A stretch of 64,000 bases of DNA, taken from the NCBI RefSeq assembly GCF_028737265.1, contig NZ_JAQZAK010000012.1, positions 119,997 through 183,996 of the forward strand, written 5' to 3'. The translations under genes and the position numbers were made by a program. Positions 1 through 8,914 of the stretch are shown here, piece after piece. How positions within the stretch are numbered: the first letter of the stretch is position 1; every line of letters begins with the position of its first letter. The notes below the pieces were generated by a model. That model searched no databases, was not told the origin of the DNA, and saw nothing but the letters and a program-made list of their open reading frames with translations. The stretch is from Actinomycetospora callitridis. GTDB lineage: Bacteria > Actinomycetota > Actinomycetes > Mycobacteriales > Pseudonocardiaceae.

Positions 1-1217
1 AGCAGCACGCCGTCGTCCTCGAGGCCCTCGCGCATCTGCGTGACGAGACGGTGCACCGCGGCCGCCGTCCGGATGCCGCCGTCCTCGTCGAGCGTGCGGT
101 CGACCAGCGCGGCGAGCTCGACCGGCAGGTCGGGCCGCAGCTGGCGCGCGGGCACCGGGCCCCCGCCGGGCGCGTGCGGGGCGAGCCGCAGGCCGGCCGG
201 GGCCTGGCTGCCCTCGGGGCCGGGCCAGCGGGCGGTGAGCATGAGGTAGAGCAGCGCGCCGAGCCCGTGGACGTCGTCGGCGTTCGTGGCCTCGCCGCGC
301 GGCATCGGGAAGGCGAGCCGCGTCGCCGCCCGCGTGCTGACGCGCACGCGCTGCGGGTGGTCGAGGCCGAGGACGAGACCGGAGCGGTGGGCCGCGGCCA
401 CCGCGTCGGCCAGCGGCTCGATGACGCGCAGCGCGGTGCTGGGGCGCAGGGGACCGTCGGCGACGAGCTCGACGAGGTCGCGGCCCGGGGTCCACTCGGC
501 GACCGCGGCCCCGAGCACGCCGGTGGGCAGCGGACTGCCGCCGGGGCGGACGACGTCGAGGATGCGCGCCGCGTGCGGGTGCTCGAAGTGCGCGGACCGC
601 GTGGCCCGCGACAGCGCCGCCGAGGCGCGGGCGTCGCCCTGCCACGTCCCGACGAGCAGGGTGATGGCGACGTCGCGCTCCAGCATGACGTCCCGGGCCT
701 TCCACATCGCCGCCTCGGCGCTGCGGTCGCGGCCGACCTCGGCCACGAGGCGGTAGCGGTCGGCGAGCAGGGTGCCGGGCATCAGCGGCCCGGCGGCCGG
801 ACGCCCCGGGGCGCCGCGGCCGGGGCGGCGGGGCGGCGCCGGGAACGGTCCGGACGGGGGCCCGGGCGGGCCGCCGGGTCCGGGCCTGCGCGCGGCGGGA
901 CCCCGCGGGGCACGGCCCGCGCCCCCGGAGGTGCTCGGCGCGCCGGGAGCGACGGTGCCGGTGCTGCCGTTGGTGGCGCCGTTCGTGCTGCCGTGGGAGG
1001 ACGACGCGCCGCCGTCCCCGGCAGGCCGGTCGGAGGCGCGGGCGACGTGGGCGGTGGGCCCGTCGATCCCGACACCCGTGCGGGCGGGCGTGGAGGGCGG
1101 CGCGGTGGGCGTCGGCGGCGCGTCGCGGCCGGGCGTGTCACGCTCCGGCGTCGCGGGCCCGGCCGCGTCGGACGCGGGGCCGGTGGACGTGCGCTCCCCC
1201 GACGGCTCGCCGGCCAC
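1..1217 (-). CDS. Protein kinase-like pseudokinase, partial (MviN/MurJ partner domain)
   Basis: The gene reads leftward and runs off the window after about 405 codons. Residues 1-145 are Pro/Thr/Ser-rich and probably disordered. A kinase-like fold begins at about residue 146 with GTLLADRYRLVAEVGRDR. The catalytic parts are missing: the VAxK lysine is replaced (VAITLL), no HRD aspartate is seen where LGLDHPQRVRVS stands, and no DFG follows. In Mycobacterium tuberculosis the MurJ homologue MviN carries such a pseudokinase on the same polypeptide, where it binds the FHA protein FhaA; here it is a separate gene 131 bp downstream of murJ. The start at 1217 (GTG) has GGAGGTGA 8 nt upstream; a GTG at 1226 is possible. 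Pseudokinase assignment is firm from sequence; the regulatory role in peptidoglycan synthesis is inferred. Confidence 0.85.
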   Translation of the reverse strand, partial: MAGEPSGERTSTGPASDAAGPATPERDTPGRDAPPTPTAPPSTPARTGVGIDGPTAHVARASDRPAGDGGASSSHGSTNGATNGSTGTVAPGAPSTSGGAGRAPRGPAARRPGPGGPPGPPSGPFPAPPRRPGRGAPGRPAAGPLMPGTLLADRYRLVAEVGRDRSAEAAMWKARDVMLERDVAITLLVGTWQGDARASAALSRATRSAHFEHPHAARILDVVRPGGSPLPTGVLGAAVAEWTPGRDLVELVADGPLRPSTALRVIEPLADAVAAAHRSGLVLGLDHPQRVRVSTRAATRLAFPMPRGEATNADDVHGLGALLYLMLTARWPGPEGSQAPAGLRLAPHAPGGGPVPARQLRPDLPVELAALVDRTLDEDGGIRTAAAVHRLVTQMREGLEDDGVL

Positions 1218-1348
1218 GTCCCTCACCTCCCCCTCGACGACGTCGGAGCCTACGGGACTCCGGTACCGCCTCGGGGGACGCCGGGGCACCGGTCCTGGTT
1301 GCGCCGGGCGGCCGGGACCACCCCGATGGCCGCTGTGACGCCGCCGTG

Positions 1349-3829
1349 TCACGGCGCCGGCGCGCGGCCCCGTCCGACCAGGCGCCGCAGCCGCGACACC
1401 ACGGGGTCGAGCTCGGGCACCTTGAGCACGCGCATGGCCACCGCGACCACCACGAGGAAGACACTCGATCCGACCACCAGCACGAGCCACGACCGCAGGA
1501 CGAGCGAGACGCCGCCGCCGACGAGGCGCTCGAGCAGCGTGACGCAGAGCACGGCGACGAGGACGGCCACGAGCGAGGCCAGGAGGGTCAGGACGAAGGT
1601 CCGGAGCACCCGGCGGGTGTCGAGGTGCCCGATGCGCACCCGCAGCCAGATGTTGCCGACGACCAGGCCGACGACGAACCCGAACGCGTTCACCGCGGCC
1701 AGCCCGAGCACGACCTGCTCCGGCGGCAGGAGCACCGGGCAGAGGTAGGCCATCGGGACCTTGACCGCGGTGATGACGACCATGATGAGCGTCGGGGTGC
1801 GGGCGTCGTTCATCGCATAGAAGACGCGCATCTGGAGCATGACGACCGCCATCGGCACCAGCCCGAACGCCGACGCGGCCATGGCGCCACCGAGCGAGGC
1901 GGCGCCCTCGGGGCCGGAGCGCCCGATGCTGAACAGCGCGATGCCGAGCTGCGAGCCGAACACCGTGAGCAGCGCACTCATCGGCAGCAGGGTGACCGTC
2001 GAGAGCCGCGAGCCGAGCGAGAGGTCGGAGACGACCTGGTCGAGGCGGCCGTTCGCGGCGGCGGCACTCATCCGGGGCATGAGCGCGGTGAGCAGCGAGA
2101 CCCCGAGGACGCCGTACGGCACCTGGATGAGGAGCCAGGCGTAGCTGTAGACGGCGGGTCCGCCGTCGCTCGAGCCCGACGCGACGCGCAGGATCGCGGC
2201 GAGGCCGACCTGGCTGACGAGGACGTAGCCCACGACCCAGGCGGCCAACCCGCCGAACGCGCTGAGCCGCTGGTCCCAGCCGAAGCGCCACTTCCAGCGG
2301 AAGCCGACCCGGCGCATGGCCGGGAGCATCACGCCGGCCTGGACGACGATGCCGAGCGTGCTGCCGATCCCGAGCACGAGCAGCTGCGTGGTGGAGATGC
2401 CCACCTCGGGCGACGGGAGGAAGGCGTAGATGCCGAGCGCGATGAGCGCGACGACGTTGTTGAGCACCGGCGCCCAGGCGGCGGGACCGAAGTTGGCCCG
2501 CGAGTTGAGGATCGCCCCGAACAGCGCGCCCATGCCGTAGAAGAAGATCTGCGGGAGCAGCAGGTAGGCGAAGTCGGTGGCCAGCTCGAGGTCGGTGCCC
2601 GGGTCGAGGTAGGGCCGGATCAGCAGGGGTGCGGCGACCACCGCGATCCCGGTGGCCAGGGCGAGGCCGACGGAGGCTCCGGAGAGCAGCTTCTGGGCGA
2701 ACCCCTCGCCGTCGTCGCCGTCCTCCTTGGCCGCCTGGACCAGCACCGGGATGACGACGCTGGTCAGGACGCCGCCGAGCAGCAGCTCGAAGATGATGTT
2801 CGGCAGGGTGTTCGCCACGTTGAAGGCGCTGCCGACGAGGTTGAGGCCGACGATCGCGGTCAGCCCGAGGGTCCGCAGGAACCCGGTCAGGCGGCTGACC
2901 AGCGTGGCGACGGCCATGCCGCCGGACGCCTTGACCAGGGCCTTGTCGTCGCGGCCGGCGTCGTCGACCGGCGAGCGCGGGGCCGGGACGGCCGGCGCGT
3001 CCTGCTCGAGCGGCGGGCGCGGGAGCAGGACGGTCTCGTCGTTCGAGCCGGCCACGCTCCACGAGGCGAGCGGGGCCGGACGGGCGACGCGCACGGTGCG
3101 CTCGTCACGGATCCCGGGCGCGGCGGACGCGGCCTCGGCCGCCTCCATCGCGGCGGTGGGGGCCGTCAGACCGGTGGTCGACGGTTCGGAGGCGGCCGCG
3201 CCGGCGGGCGAGCCGGGAGGGCGGGGCGGCGGTCCGCCGCGGGGCAGGGGCCGGGTGGGGTCCGCGGGCGGGGGGCCCGGCGGCGGACCGGGCGGTCCCG
3301 GCGGCGGGCCGGGTGGCGGGCCCGGGGGTGGTCCGGGCGGTGGCGGGCGTCCGGCACCGGCCGGCGGGGGCCGTCCTGGCGTGCGCGGCGGCCCGGGGGG
3401 CCCGGCCGGCGGGCGGGGCACGCCGGGCGCTCCCGCGGGTCCGGGCCCGTGCGGGGGTGCCGGCGGGGGTGTCGGCGGGCGTGCGGGCGGACCGGGTGGC
3501 CCGCCGCGGGGCTGTCCGGAGGGGGCCGGGCCAGCGGGGGCCGGGCCAGCGGGGGCCGGGCCAGCGGGGGCCGGGCCAGCGGGGGCCGGGCCGGCGGGGG
3601 CCGGGCCGGCGGGGGCCGGGCCGGCGGGGGGCCCGGGCGGAACGACCGGCGCGGCCGGACGGTCGGCGGGGCCGCCGGGCACGCTGAGGCCACCCGGACG
3701 GGTCTCGGGGCGCGCGTCCGACGGGGGCGGCGGCGGGACGACGTCCGGGACCTCGCGGCCGGTCTCGGCAGCGGGGTCGGCGGCGGGGCCTGCGTCGTCG
3801 CGGTCCTCGTCGGGCTCGCGGGAGGTCAC
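1349..3829 (-). CDS. murJ: MurJ lipid II flippase with long proline-rich N-terminal extension
   Basis: Predicted MVF/MOP-family lipid II flippase, moving peptidoglycan precursor across the inner membrane. The product is 826 residues. The polytopic membrane core begins near residue 310 with KALVKASGGMAVATLVSRL and continues to the C-terminus with many hydrophobic helices; the SRLTGFLRT segment matches the conserved arginine-containing first helix of MurJ. The first 300 residues are very rich in Pro, Gly and Ala, including seven AGPAP repeats, and would be cytoplasmic and disordered. The GTG start at 3829 was chosen because it overlaps the TGA of the upstream DUF6049 gene (GTGA), showing translational coupling; the open frame extends further upstream. 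The core is of usual length (about 510), so the extension is an addition. Confidence 0.93.
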   Translation of the reverse strand: MTSREPDEDRDDAGPAADPAAETGREVPDVVPPPPPSDARPETRPGGLSVPGGPADRPAAPVVPPGPPAGPAPAGPAPAGPAPAGPAPAGPAPAGPAPAGPAPSGQPRGGPPGPPARPPTPPPAPPHGPGPAGAPGVPRPPAGPPGPPRTPGRPPPAGAGRPPPPGPPPGPPPGPPPGPPGPPPGPPPADPTRPLPRGGPPPRPPGSPAGAAASEPSTTGLTAPTAAMEAAEAASAAPGIRDERTVRVARPAPLASWSVAGSNDETVLLPRPPLEQDAPAVPAPRSPVDDAGRDDKALVKASGGMAVATLVSRLTGFLRTLGLTAIVGLNLVGSAFNVANTLPNIIFELLLGGVLTSVVIPVLVQAAKEDGDDGEGFAQKLLSGASVGLALATGIAVVAAPLLIRPYLDPGTDLELATDFAYLLLPQIFFYGMGALFGAILNSRANFGPAAWAPVLNNVVALIALGIYAFLPSPEVGISTTQLLVLGIGSTLGIVVQAGVMLPAMRRVGFRWKWRFGWDQRLSAFGGLAAWVVGYVLVSQVGLAAILRVASGSSDGGPAVYSYAWLLIQVPYGVLGVSLLTALMPRMSAAAANGRLDQVVSDLSLGSRLSTVTLLPMSALLTVFGSQLGIALFSIGRSGPEGAASLGGAMAASAFGLVPMAVVMLQMRVFYAMNDARTPTLIMVVITAVKVPMAYLCPVLLPPEQVVLGLAAVNAFGFVVGLVVGNIWLRVRIGHLDTRRVLRTFVLTLLASLVAVLVAVLCVTLLERLVGGGVSLVLRSWLVLVVGSSVFLVVVAVAMRVLKVPELDPVVSRLRRLVGRGRAPAP
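3521..3625. repeat. Seven tandem 15-bp repeats in murJ
   Basis: Seven head-to-tail 15-bp units, gggggccgggccagc with the later copies reading ggc at the end, lie inside the murJ coding region. They encode repeated Ala-Gly-Pro-Ala-Pro in the N-terminal extension. Because the unit is a multiple of three, gain or loss of copies would change the length of the tail without breaking the frame. Confidence 0.95.
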
Positions 3830-6141
3830 CGTTTCTGCAGCTCGCGGTTCGTCAGGTCCAGCACGTCGGTCGGCGGGCCCGGTCCCCGGTGACGGTGGTT
3901 GCGCCGGGACCGGCGCGCCGCCCGCACCCGGCGAGCGATCCGTACGCTCGCCAGGATCACCAGCACGACGGCTGCGGACGCGGTCAACCACACCGTGATC
4001 GTGCCGTAGGCGGTCGATCGCAGCAGCAGACGAGCCGAGGGCCCGAGAGGTTCACCCCCCGGTGTCCGGGCCTGCGCGTCCACCGCGAACTGCCCCGCAC
4101 GGGTCACCTCGACCTCGACCTGCACCTGGCGGCTGCCGAACGCCGGCACCGTGATGACGGGCAGCGGCCCGGTCCGCAACCCGTTCGTGGGCTCGAGCAC
4201 GACCTCGACCCGGACGGCCACCGGCAGCCGGTTCTCGACGGTGAGGAGCAGGGGCGCGTCGTTGCTGCCCAGCGAGTAGGAGCCGGCGGGCTGCACGACC
4301 CGCACCAGCGAGCGCAGCTCGTCGATCTGCCGCTCGACGCCGCCGATCGCGGCCTCCTGGGCCGCCGGGTCGTCGCGCCACGCCGCGGAGAGGCTGCGCA
4401 GGACCCCGTCGGTGAGCGGCTCGACGAAGTCCGACGGCGAGGGGGCGCCGACGCCGTCGCGCTCGGTGGCGGCCAGCAGCTCCCGCTGGCGGTCGCGGAC
4501 CTCGCCGGCCCGGGTGAGCACCGTCTCCCCGATCGCGTCGACCGCGTCGGCCGGCGCCGACGGCGAGGTGGCGGGCAGCGGCGTCGTGGGCCCGACCCCG
4601 CCGAGCAGGGTGCCGAGGTCGAGGGGGCGGGCGAGCCCGAGCCGCGTCAGGTCGTCGACGGCGCCGAGCAGGGCGCCCGCCTCGGCGGTGCTCGCGGCCC
4701 AGTCGAGCGGCGGGGCGACGACGTCGACGGGCGGGACCTCGTCGTCGGGGGTCTCCTGCAGCGCGCGCAGGGCGAGGATCCCGACGGCGTCCTGGGTGGC
4801 GAGGGCGCCCGAGGTGCCCGCGGGGCTCGTGGAGTCGCCGCCGTCGCGCCCGCCGGCACGGGGCGCGAGCGCGGTGGCGGCGAGCGGGTCGAGGCCGACG
4901 GCGGTGGCCGCGGCCCCGGGCGGGCCGGGGAGGCGGCCGAGGGCACCCGCGGGCAGCCCGCCCTCGAGCGCGTCGCCGTCGAGGAGCAGCGACCGGGTGC
5001 CGCCCCCGGTGAGGTCGGCGAGGCTGCGCTCGTCGACCACCCCGTCGGCAGGCCACACGGTGTCCGGGACCGGCGTGGTGCCGAGCAGCTCGGCGACGCG
5101 GCGCGTCCCGGTGGCGACGGCGGCGGTGGTCAGGTCGGTGAGGTTGCCGCGGGCCGTGGCGACGAGGTCGGTGCCGGCGTACGGCAGCGCGGTCACGCAC
5201 CGCCCGCGGGCCTGGGCGCGCAGCGCGTCCAGCCACCGCCCGGCGGCATCGGCGCCCGCGCCGGCGACCGAGCCCCCGTCCGGCGTGCGCACCCGGTAGC
5301 CGGCGCTCATGGCCTCGGCGGTCTCGAGCAGGTCGGCGTCGACGGCGAGGCAGACCGACCGGGCGGCGGCGGACCCCGCGGGCGCGCTGCGTCCGAGCGC
5401 GTCGACCAGGCCCGCGAGGCGCCCGCCGGGGGCGAACGACGTCGCCAGGTCGTCGTCGGCGAGCAGGGTCGGTGCGCCCGGCACCACGGGGACGCGCCGC
5501 GGGCGGTCGGCCAGCGGGTAGAGCACGGAGACGCCGGCGGCCCGGCCGATCGCGGGCGCGGCGACGGGGCCGCCGCCCGGCACGCCGAGGACCGGGAGCA
5601 GCAGGCGGACCGCGCCGAGGCGCGTCGCGCCACCGGAGCCGAGGGCACCGTTCGCGTTCACGAGCAGCGGGTGGACGCCGGGACCGGCGAGGGCGAGCGA
5701 GCGGGCGGCGTCGCCCACCAGCGGCACACGCCGCGTGAACGGCACCTCCTGGCCCGGCGCGAGCACCCCGGCGATCTCGGTGAAGCCGGTGCGGACGGCC
5801 TGGGAGGACTCGTCGCCGCCGAGCGCGCCGAGCGCGGCCCGGCCGCCGGACAGGGCCGCGCCGCGCTCCAGGCGCACCCCGAGGTCGCGCACCGGGACCG
5901 CGGAGCGGTTGACCACCCGTCCCGAGACCACCAGCTCGCCGGGGCCGTCCGCCGTGACCACGCGCGGCGCCATGCCGTCGAGCACCACCGCGACCGGCTC
6001 GTCACCCACCGCGGGCGGCTCGGCCGCGCCCGCCGCCGGGGCCGTCAGGGCACCCGGGCCGACCAGGGCGAGGGGGAGCAGGAACGCGAGGACGAGGACG
6101 GCACGACGGAGGGCTCCCCGCGGTCGGCGGGGAGCCCTCAC
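3826..6141 (-). CDS. DUF6049 family secreted/membrane protein (Rv3909-like)
   Basis: Protein of 771 residues whose function is not established. It has an N-terminal signal sequence (RRAVLVLAFLLPLALVGPGALTAPAAGAAE), a long extracytoplasmic region, a C-terminal membrane helix (ITVWLTASAAVVLVILASV) and a short basic tail. It therefore looks like a single-pass envelope protein facing out. By position and features it corresponds to Rv3909 of M. tuberculosis, which also sits between the NUDIX gene and murJ. The GTG start at 6141 overlaps the TGA of the NUDIX gene and has GGAGGAG upstream. The stop overlaps the murJ start. The co-translated order suggests a role in cell-wall synthesis, but that is only inferred. 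Confidence 0.88.
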   Translation of the reverse strand: MRAPRRPRGALRRAVLVLAFLLPLALVGPGALTAPAAGAAEPPAVGDEPVAVVLDGMAPRVVTADGPGELVVSGRVVNRSAVPVRDLGVRLERGAALSGGRAALGALGGDESSQAVRTGFTEIAGVLAPGQEVPFTRRVPLVGDAARSLALAGPGVHPLLVNANGALGSGGATRLGAVRLLLPVLGVPGGGPVAAPAIGRAAGVSVLYPLADRPRRVPVVPGAPTLLADDDLATSFAPGGRLAGLVDALGRSAPAGSAAARSVCLAVDADLLETAEAMSAGYRVRTPDGGSVAGAGADAAGRWLDALRAQARGRCVTALPYAGTDLVATARGNLTDLTTAAVATGTRRVAELLGTTPVPDTVWPADGVVDERSLADLTGGGTRSLLLDGDALEGGLPAGALGRLPGPPGAAATAVGLDPLAATALAPRAGGRDGGDSTSPAGTSGALATQDAVGILALRALQETPDDEVPPVDVVAPPLDWAASTAEAGALLGAVDDLTRLGLARPLDLGTLLGGVGPTTPLPATSPSAPADAVDAIGETVLTRAGEVRDRQRELLAATERDGVGAPSPSDFVEPLTDGVLRSLSAAWRDDPAAQEAAIGGVERQIDELRSLVRVVQPAGSYSLGSNDAPLLLTVENRLPVAVRVEVVLEPTNGLRTGPLPVITVPAFGSRQVQVEVEVTRAGQFAVDAQARTPGGEPLGPSARLLLRSTAYGTITVWLTASAAVVLVILASVRIARRVRAARRSRRNHRHRGPGPPTDVLDLTNRELQKR

Positions 6142-6623
6142 GCCGACTCCTCCAGGATTTGGGCCGCGCGCCGGACGAGCCGGCGTTCGTCGGCGTAGGC
6201 GAGCCGCGTGTCCAGCTCGGCCAGCGGCACCCACGCGACCTCGGTGACCTCGACGTCGGCGTCGGAGAGCTCGCCGCCGTGGGCCGAGAGCAGGTAGTGG
6301 TGCACGGTCTTGTGGATCCGGCGGTCCTCGGCCACGAACCAGTAGTCGATGCTGCCGAGGAACGCCCGCACGGACGCGATGATGCCGGTCTCCTCCTCGA
6401 CCTCCCGCACCGCGGCCTGCTCGGCGGTCTCGCCGTCCTCCAGGTGGCCCTTCGGCAGCGACCAGAGCAGGCGACCGCGACGGTCGAGCCGGCCGATGAG
6501 GGCGGCACGGGCGCCGGAGGCGTCGACGACGAGGCCGCCCGCCGAGGTCTCGTCGACCGTGCGCATCCGCCGCCGGGAGCCCCGTCGGCGCCGGTCGCCG
6601 GACCGTCGCGACGGGGTGGACAC
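6138..6623 (-). CDS. NUDIX hydrolase (MutT4-like)
   Basis: A 161-residue NUDIX hydrolase. The complete NUDIX box is present from GHLEDGETAEQ through REVEEETGI (G-x5-E-x7-REVxEE-x-G), which binds the metal that activates water for cleavage of a nucleoside diphosphate derivative. The arginine-rich N-terminus (RRRRGSRRRMRTV) and the segments RRGRLLWSLPKGH and IDYWFV resemble M. tuberculosis Rv3908 (MutT4), which has the same neighbours. Substrate is not shown by the sequence. GTG at 6623 is taken as start; an internal ATG at residue 20 is possible. First gene of the leftward NUDIX-DUF6049-murJ operon, divergent from the CCA enzyme 134 bp away. Confidence 0.92.
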   Translation of the reverse strand: MSTPSRRSGDRRRRGSRRRMRTVDETSAGGLVVDASGARAALIGRLDRRGRLLWSLPKGHLEDGETAEQAAVREVEEETGIIASVRAFLGSIDYWFVAEDRRIHKTVHHYLLSAHGGELSDADVEVTEVAWVPLAELDTRLAYADERRLVRRAAQILEESA

Positions 6624-6757
6624 GATCGCGATCGTACGGCGCCCGGGCGGTGACGGGGATGTGTCGGCCGTCCGACGGCGAGGTGTCGCCCGGGTCGTGC
6701 CCCCGTGTCCGGCCGGTGTCCCGTCCCCGGCCCGCCGTCGCGGTACGGTGACCTGCC

Positions 6758-8233
6758 GTGCCCGTTCCCGCCCAGGCCCCCTCCACGTCCACCGGCGCCG
6801 ATCACACGGCGGTGGTGGAGATGCTGCGCTACTCGCCGGTCGCCGACGACCTCGCCGAGCGGTTCGCGGCGGCCGGACACCGGCTCTACCTCGTGGGCGG
6901 CAGCGTCCGGGACGCGCTGCTGGGACGGCTGTCGCCGGACCTCGACTTCACCACCGACGCGCGGCCCGAGCAGATCCAGGCCCTGGTGTCCGGATGGGCC
7001 GAGGCCGTGTGGGACACCGGCATCGCCTTCGGCACCGTGGGCGCCGTCCGGCGCGGCGTGACCTGCGAGATCACCACCTTCCGCGCCGACGCCTACGACG
7101 GCGTGAGCCGCAACCCCGTCGTCGCGTTCGGCGACTCCGTCGAGGGCGACCTCGTCCGCCGTGACTTCACGGCGAACGCCATGGCGTTGTCGCTGCCGGA
7201 CCGCACCTTCGTCGACCCGTACGGCGGGCTCGCCGCCCTGGCCCGCGGCGTCCTCGACACCCCCACCGACCCGGAGACGTCCTTCGGCGACGACCCGCTG
7301 CGCCTGCTGCGCGGGGCCCGCTTCGTCTCCCAGCTCGGGTTCGAGGTCGCGCCGCGGGTGCGCGCGGCGATGGAGGCGATGGCGCCCCAGCTCGGACGGA
7401 TCACCGCGGAGCGGGTGCAGGCGGAGCTCTCGAAGCTGATGCTCGGCGCGCACCCCCGGCGCGGGATCGAGCTCATGGTCGACACCGGGCTCGCCGACGT
7501 CGTGCTGCCCGAGGTGCCGGCGATGCGCCTGGAGATCGACGAGCACGCCCAGCACAAGGACGTCTACGAGCACTCGCTGACGGTGATGGAGCAGGCCATC
7601 GGCCGCGAGACCGACGGGCCGGACCTCGTCCTGCGCCTCGCCGCGCTGCTGCACGACATCGGCAAGCCGGCGACGCGCAAGGTCGAGCCGGGGACGCGGG
7701 TGAGCTTCCACCACCACGAGGTGGTCGGGGCCAAGATGACCCGCAAGCGCTTGCGTGAGCTGCGCTACCCGAAGCAGGTCATCGAGGACGTCGCCCAGCT
7801 GGTGTTCCTGCACCTGCGCTTCCACGGCTACGGCAAGGGCGAGTGGACCGACTCCGCGGTGCGCCGCTACGTCACCGACGCCGGCCCCCTGCTGGAGCGG
7901 CTGCACAAGCTCGTGCGCTCGGACTCGACGACGCGCAACAAGCGCCGGGCCGCGGCCCTGCAGCGGTCGTACGACGACCTCGAGGAGCGGATCGCCCGGA
8001 TCGCGGAGGAGGAGGACCTCGCCCGCGTCCGCCCCGACCTCGACGGCAACGCGATCATGGAGCTGCTCGGGATCCCGCCGGGTCCGCTGGTCGGGCGGGC
8101 GTGGCGGCACCTCAAGGAGGTCCGTCTCGAGCGCGGCCCGCTCGACGACGACGAGGCCCGCGCGGAACTGTTGCGGTGGGCAGCCGAAGAGGGGATCGGG
8201 GCTCCCGGCGACGAGGGGGAACCGGAGAGCTGA
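6758..8233 (+). CDS. cca: CCA tRNA nucleotidyltransferase
   Basis: A 491-residue class II tRNA nucleotidyltransferase that adds or repairs the 3' CCA end of tRNAs. The head domain has YLVGGSVRDALLGRL and the DLDF metal-binding carboxylates, then an RRDFTANAMAL motif and the RLLRGARFVSQL segment. The C-terminal half contains an HD phosphohydrolase domain (LRLAALLHDIGKPATR, near residue 295) as in the PcnA proteins of actinobacteria. Start is GTG 6758. It is called pcnA in mycobacteria although it is not a poly(A) polymerase by family. Divergent from the NUDIX-murJ operon, an arrangement conserved in actinomycetes. Confidence 0.95.
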   Translation: MPVPAQAPSTSTGADHTAVVEMLRYSPVADDLAERFAAAGHRLYLVGGSVRDALLGRLSPDLDFTTDARPEQIQALVSGWAEAVWDTGIAFGTVGAVRRGVTCEITTFRADAYDGVSRNPVVAFGDSVEGDLVRRDFTANAMALSLPDRTFVDPYGGLAALARGVLDTPTDPETSFGDDPLRLLRGARFVSQLGFEVAPRVRAAMEAMAPQLGRITAERVQAELSKLMLGAHPRRGIELMVDTGLADVVLPEVPAMRLEIDEHAQHKDVYEHSLTVMEQAIGRETDGPDLVLRLAALLHDIGKPATRKVEPGTRVSFHHHEVVGAKMTRKRLRELRYPKQVIEDVAQLVFLHLRFHGYGKGEWTDSAVRRYVTDAGPLLERLHKLVRSDSTTRNKRRAAALQRSYDDLEERIARIAEEEDLARVRPDLDGNAIMELLGIPPGPLVGRAWRHLKEVRLERGPLDDDEARAELLRWAAEEGIGAPGDEGEPES

Positions 8234-8269
8234 CGGAACCGGTCGGGGGGCGCCTGCGTCGAACCCCGT

Positions 8270-8914
8270 GTGGGATCCCCTGCGATCAGTTACGTCTTCG
8301 GCACCGGGCAGGACCCGGTGCACCACCACGTCTCCCCCGCCGACGTCGCGCTGGGCCCGGCAGGCCTCCGGGACGCCGTGGCCCTCGACTTCGACGGCGA
8401 CGGGCGCGTCGACGACGCCCTCTGGGACGCCGACGGCGACGGCGCCGCCGACCGCTCGGTGCTCGACCTCGACGACGACGGCCGCCCCGACCACGCCTAC
8501 GCCGACCCGTCGGGGCGGGGGCTGTGGGACGCGCGCGTGCCGTTCGCGGCCGGGCCCGGCCCGGCGACGGCCGGCGCCGCGCTGACCTGGAGCGACGTGC
8601 GCGGCCGGTCCGCGAGCGCCGCGCCCGCGGTCGACACCGACGGCGACGGGGTGCTCGACGGCGCGACCGTGGAGGCCGACCACGAGGACGGCACCGAGGT
8701 GGTGTGCGACCTCGACGGCGACGGGCGCGCCGAGCAGCTGCTCGTCGACGCCGACCACGACGGCCGGGCGGAGCTCGCCTACCTGTCGTCGGCCCTGTCC
8801 ACCGAGCCGGGATCGCCCTCGGCCCGCTGGGACGTGCTGCTCACCGACACCGATGCCGACGGGGCGGTGGACACGCTGGTCGCCGAGGGGGCGGCCGGCT
8901 GGGTGCCGCCCTGA
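8270..8914 (+). CDS. Aspartate-rich repeat protein, possible calcium binder
   Basis: A 214-residue, strongly acidic protein of unknown function. Much of it consists of short repeats of the form D-x-D-G-D-G (FDGDGRVDD, DADGDGAAD, LDDDGRPDH, VDTDGDGVLDG, LDGDGRAEQ, ADHDGRAEL, DTDADGAVD), like EF-hand or thrombospondin type 3 loops that bind calcium. No signal peptide is visible, so such a protein would be cytoplasmic unless exported otherwise. GTG 8270 is the best start, 36 bp after the CCA gene, with only a weak ribosome site. The last 136 bp overlap the 3' end of the convergent MFS gene. Calcium binding is inferred from the repeat pattern only. Confidence 0.75.
   Translation: MGSPAISYVFGTGQDPVHHHVSPADVALGPAGLRDAVALDFDGDGRVDDALWDADGDGAADRSVLDLDDDGRPDHAYADPSGRGLWDARVPFAAGPGPATAGAALTWSDVRGRSASAAPAVDTDGDGVLDGATVEADHEDGTEVVCDLDGDGRAEQLLVDADHDGRAELAYLSSALSTEPGSPSARWDVLLTDTDADGAVDTLVAEGAAGWVPP

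Noticed and set aside
51..3892. Long plus-strand open frames across the murJ/pseudokinase region
   Set aside because: They are Arg/Gly/Pro-rich mirror frames of the minus-strand genes, with no ribosome sites or known motifs.
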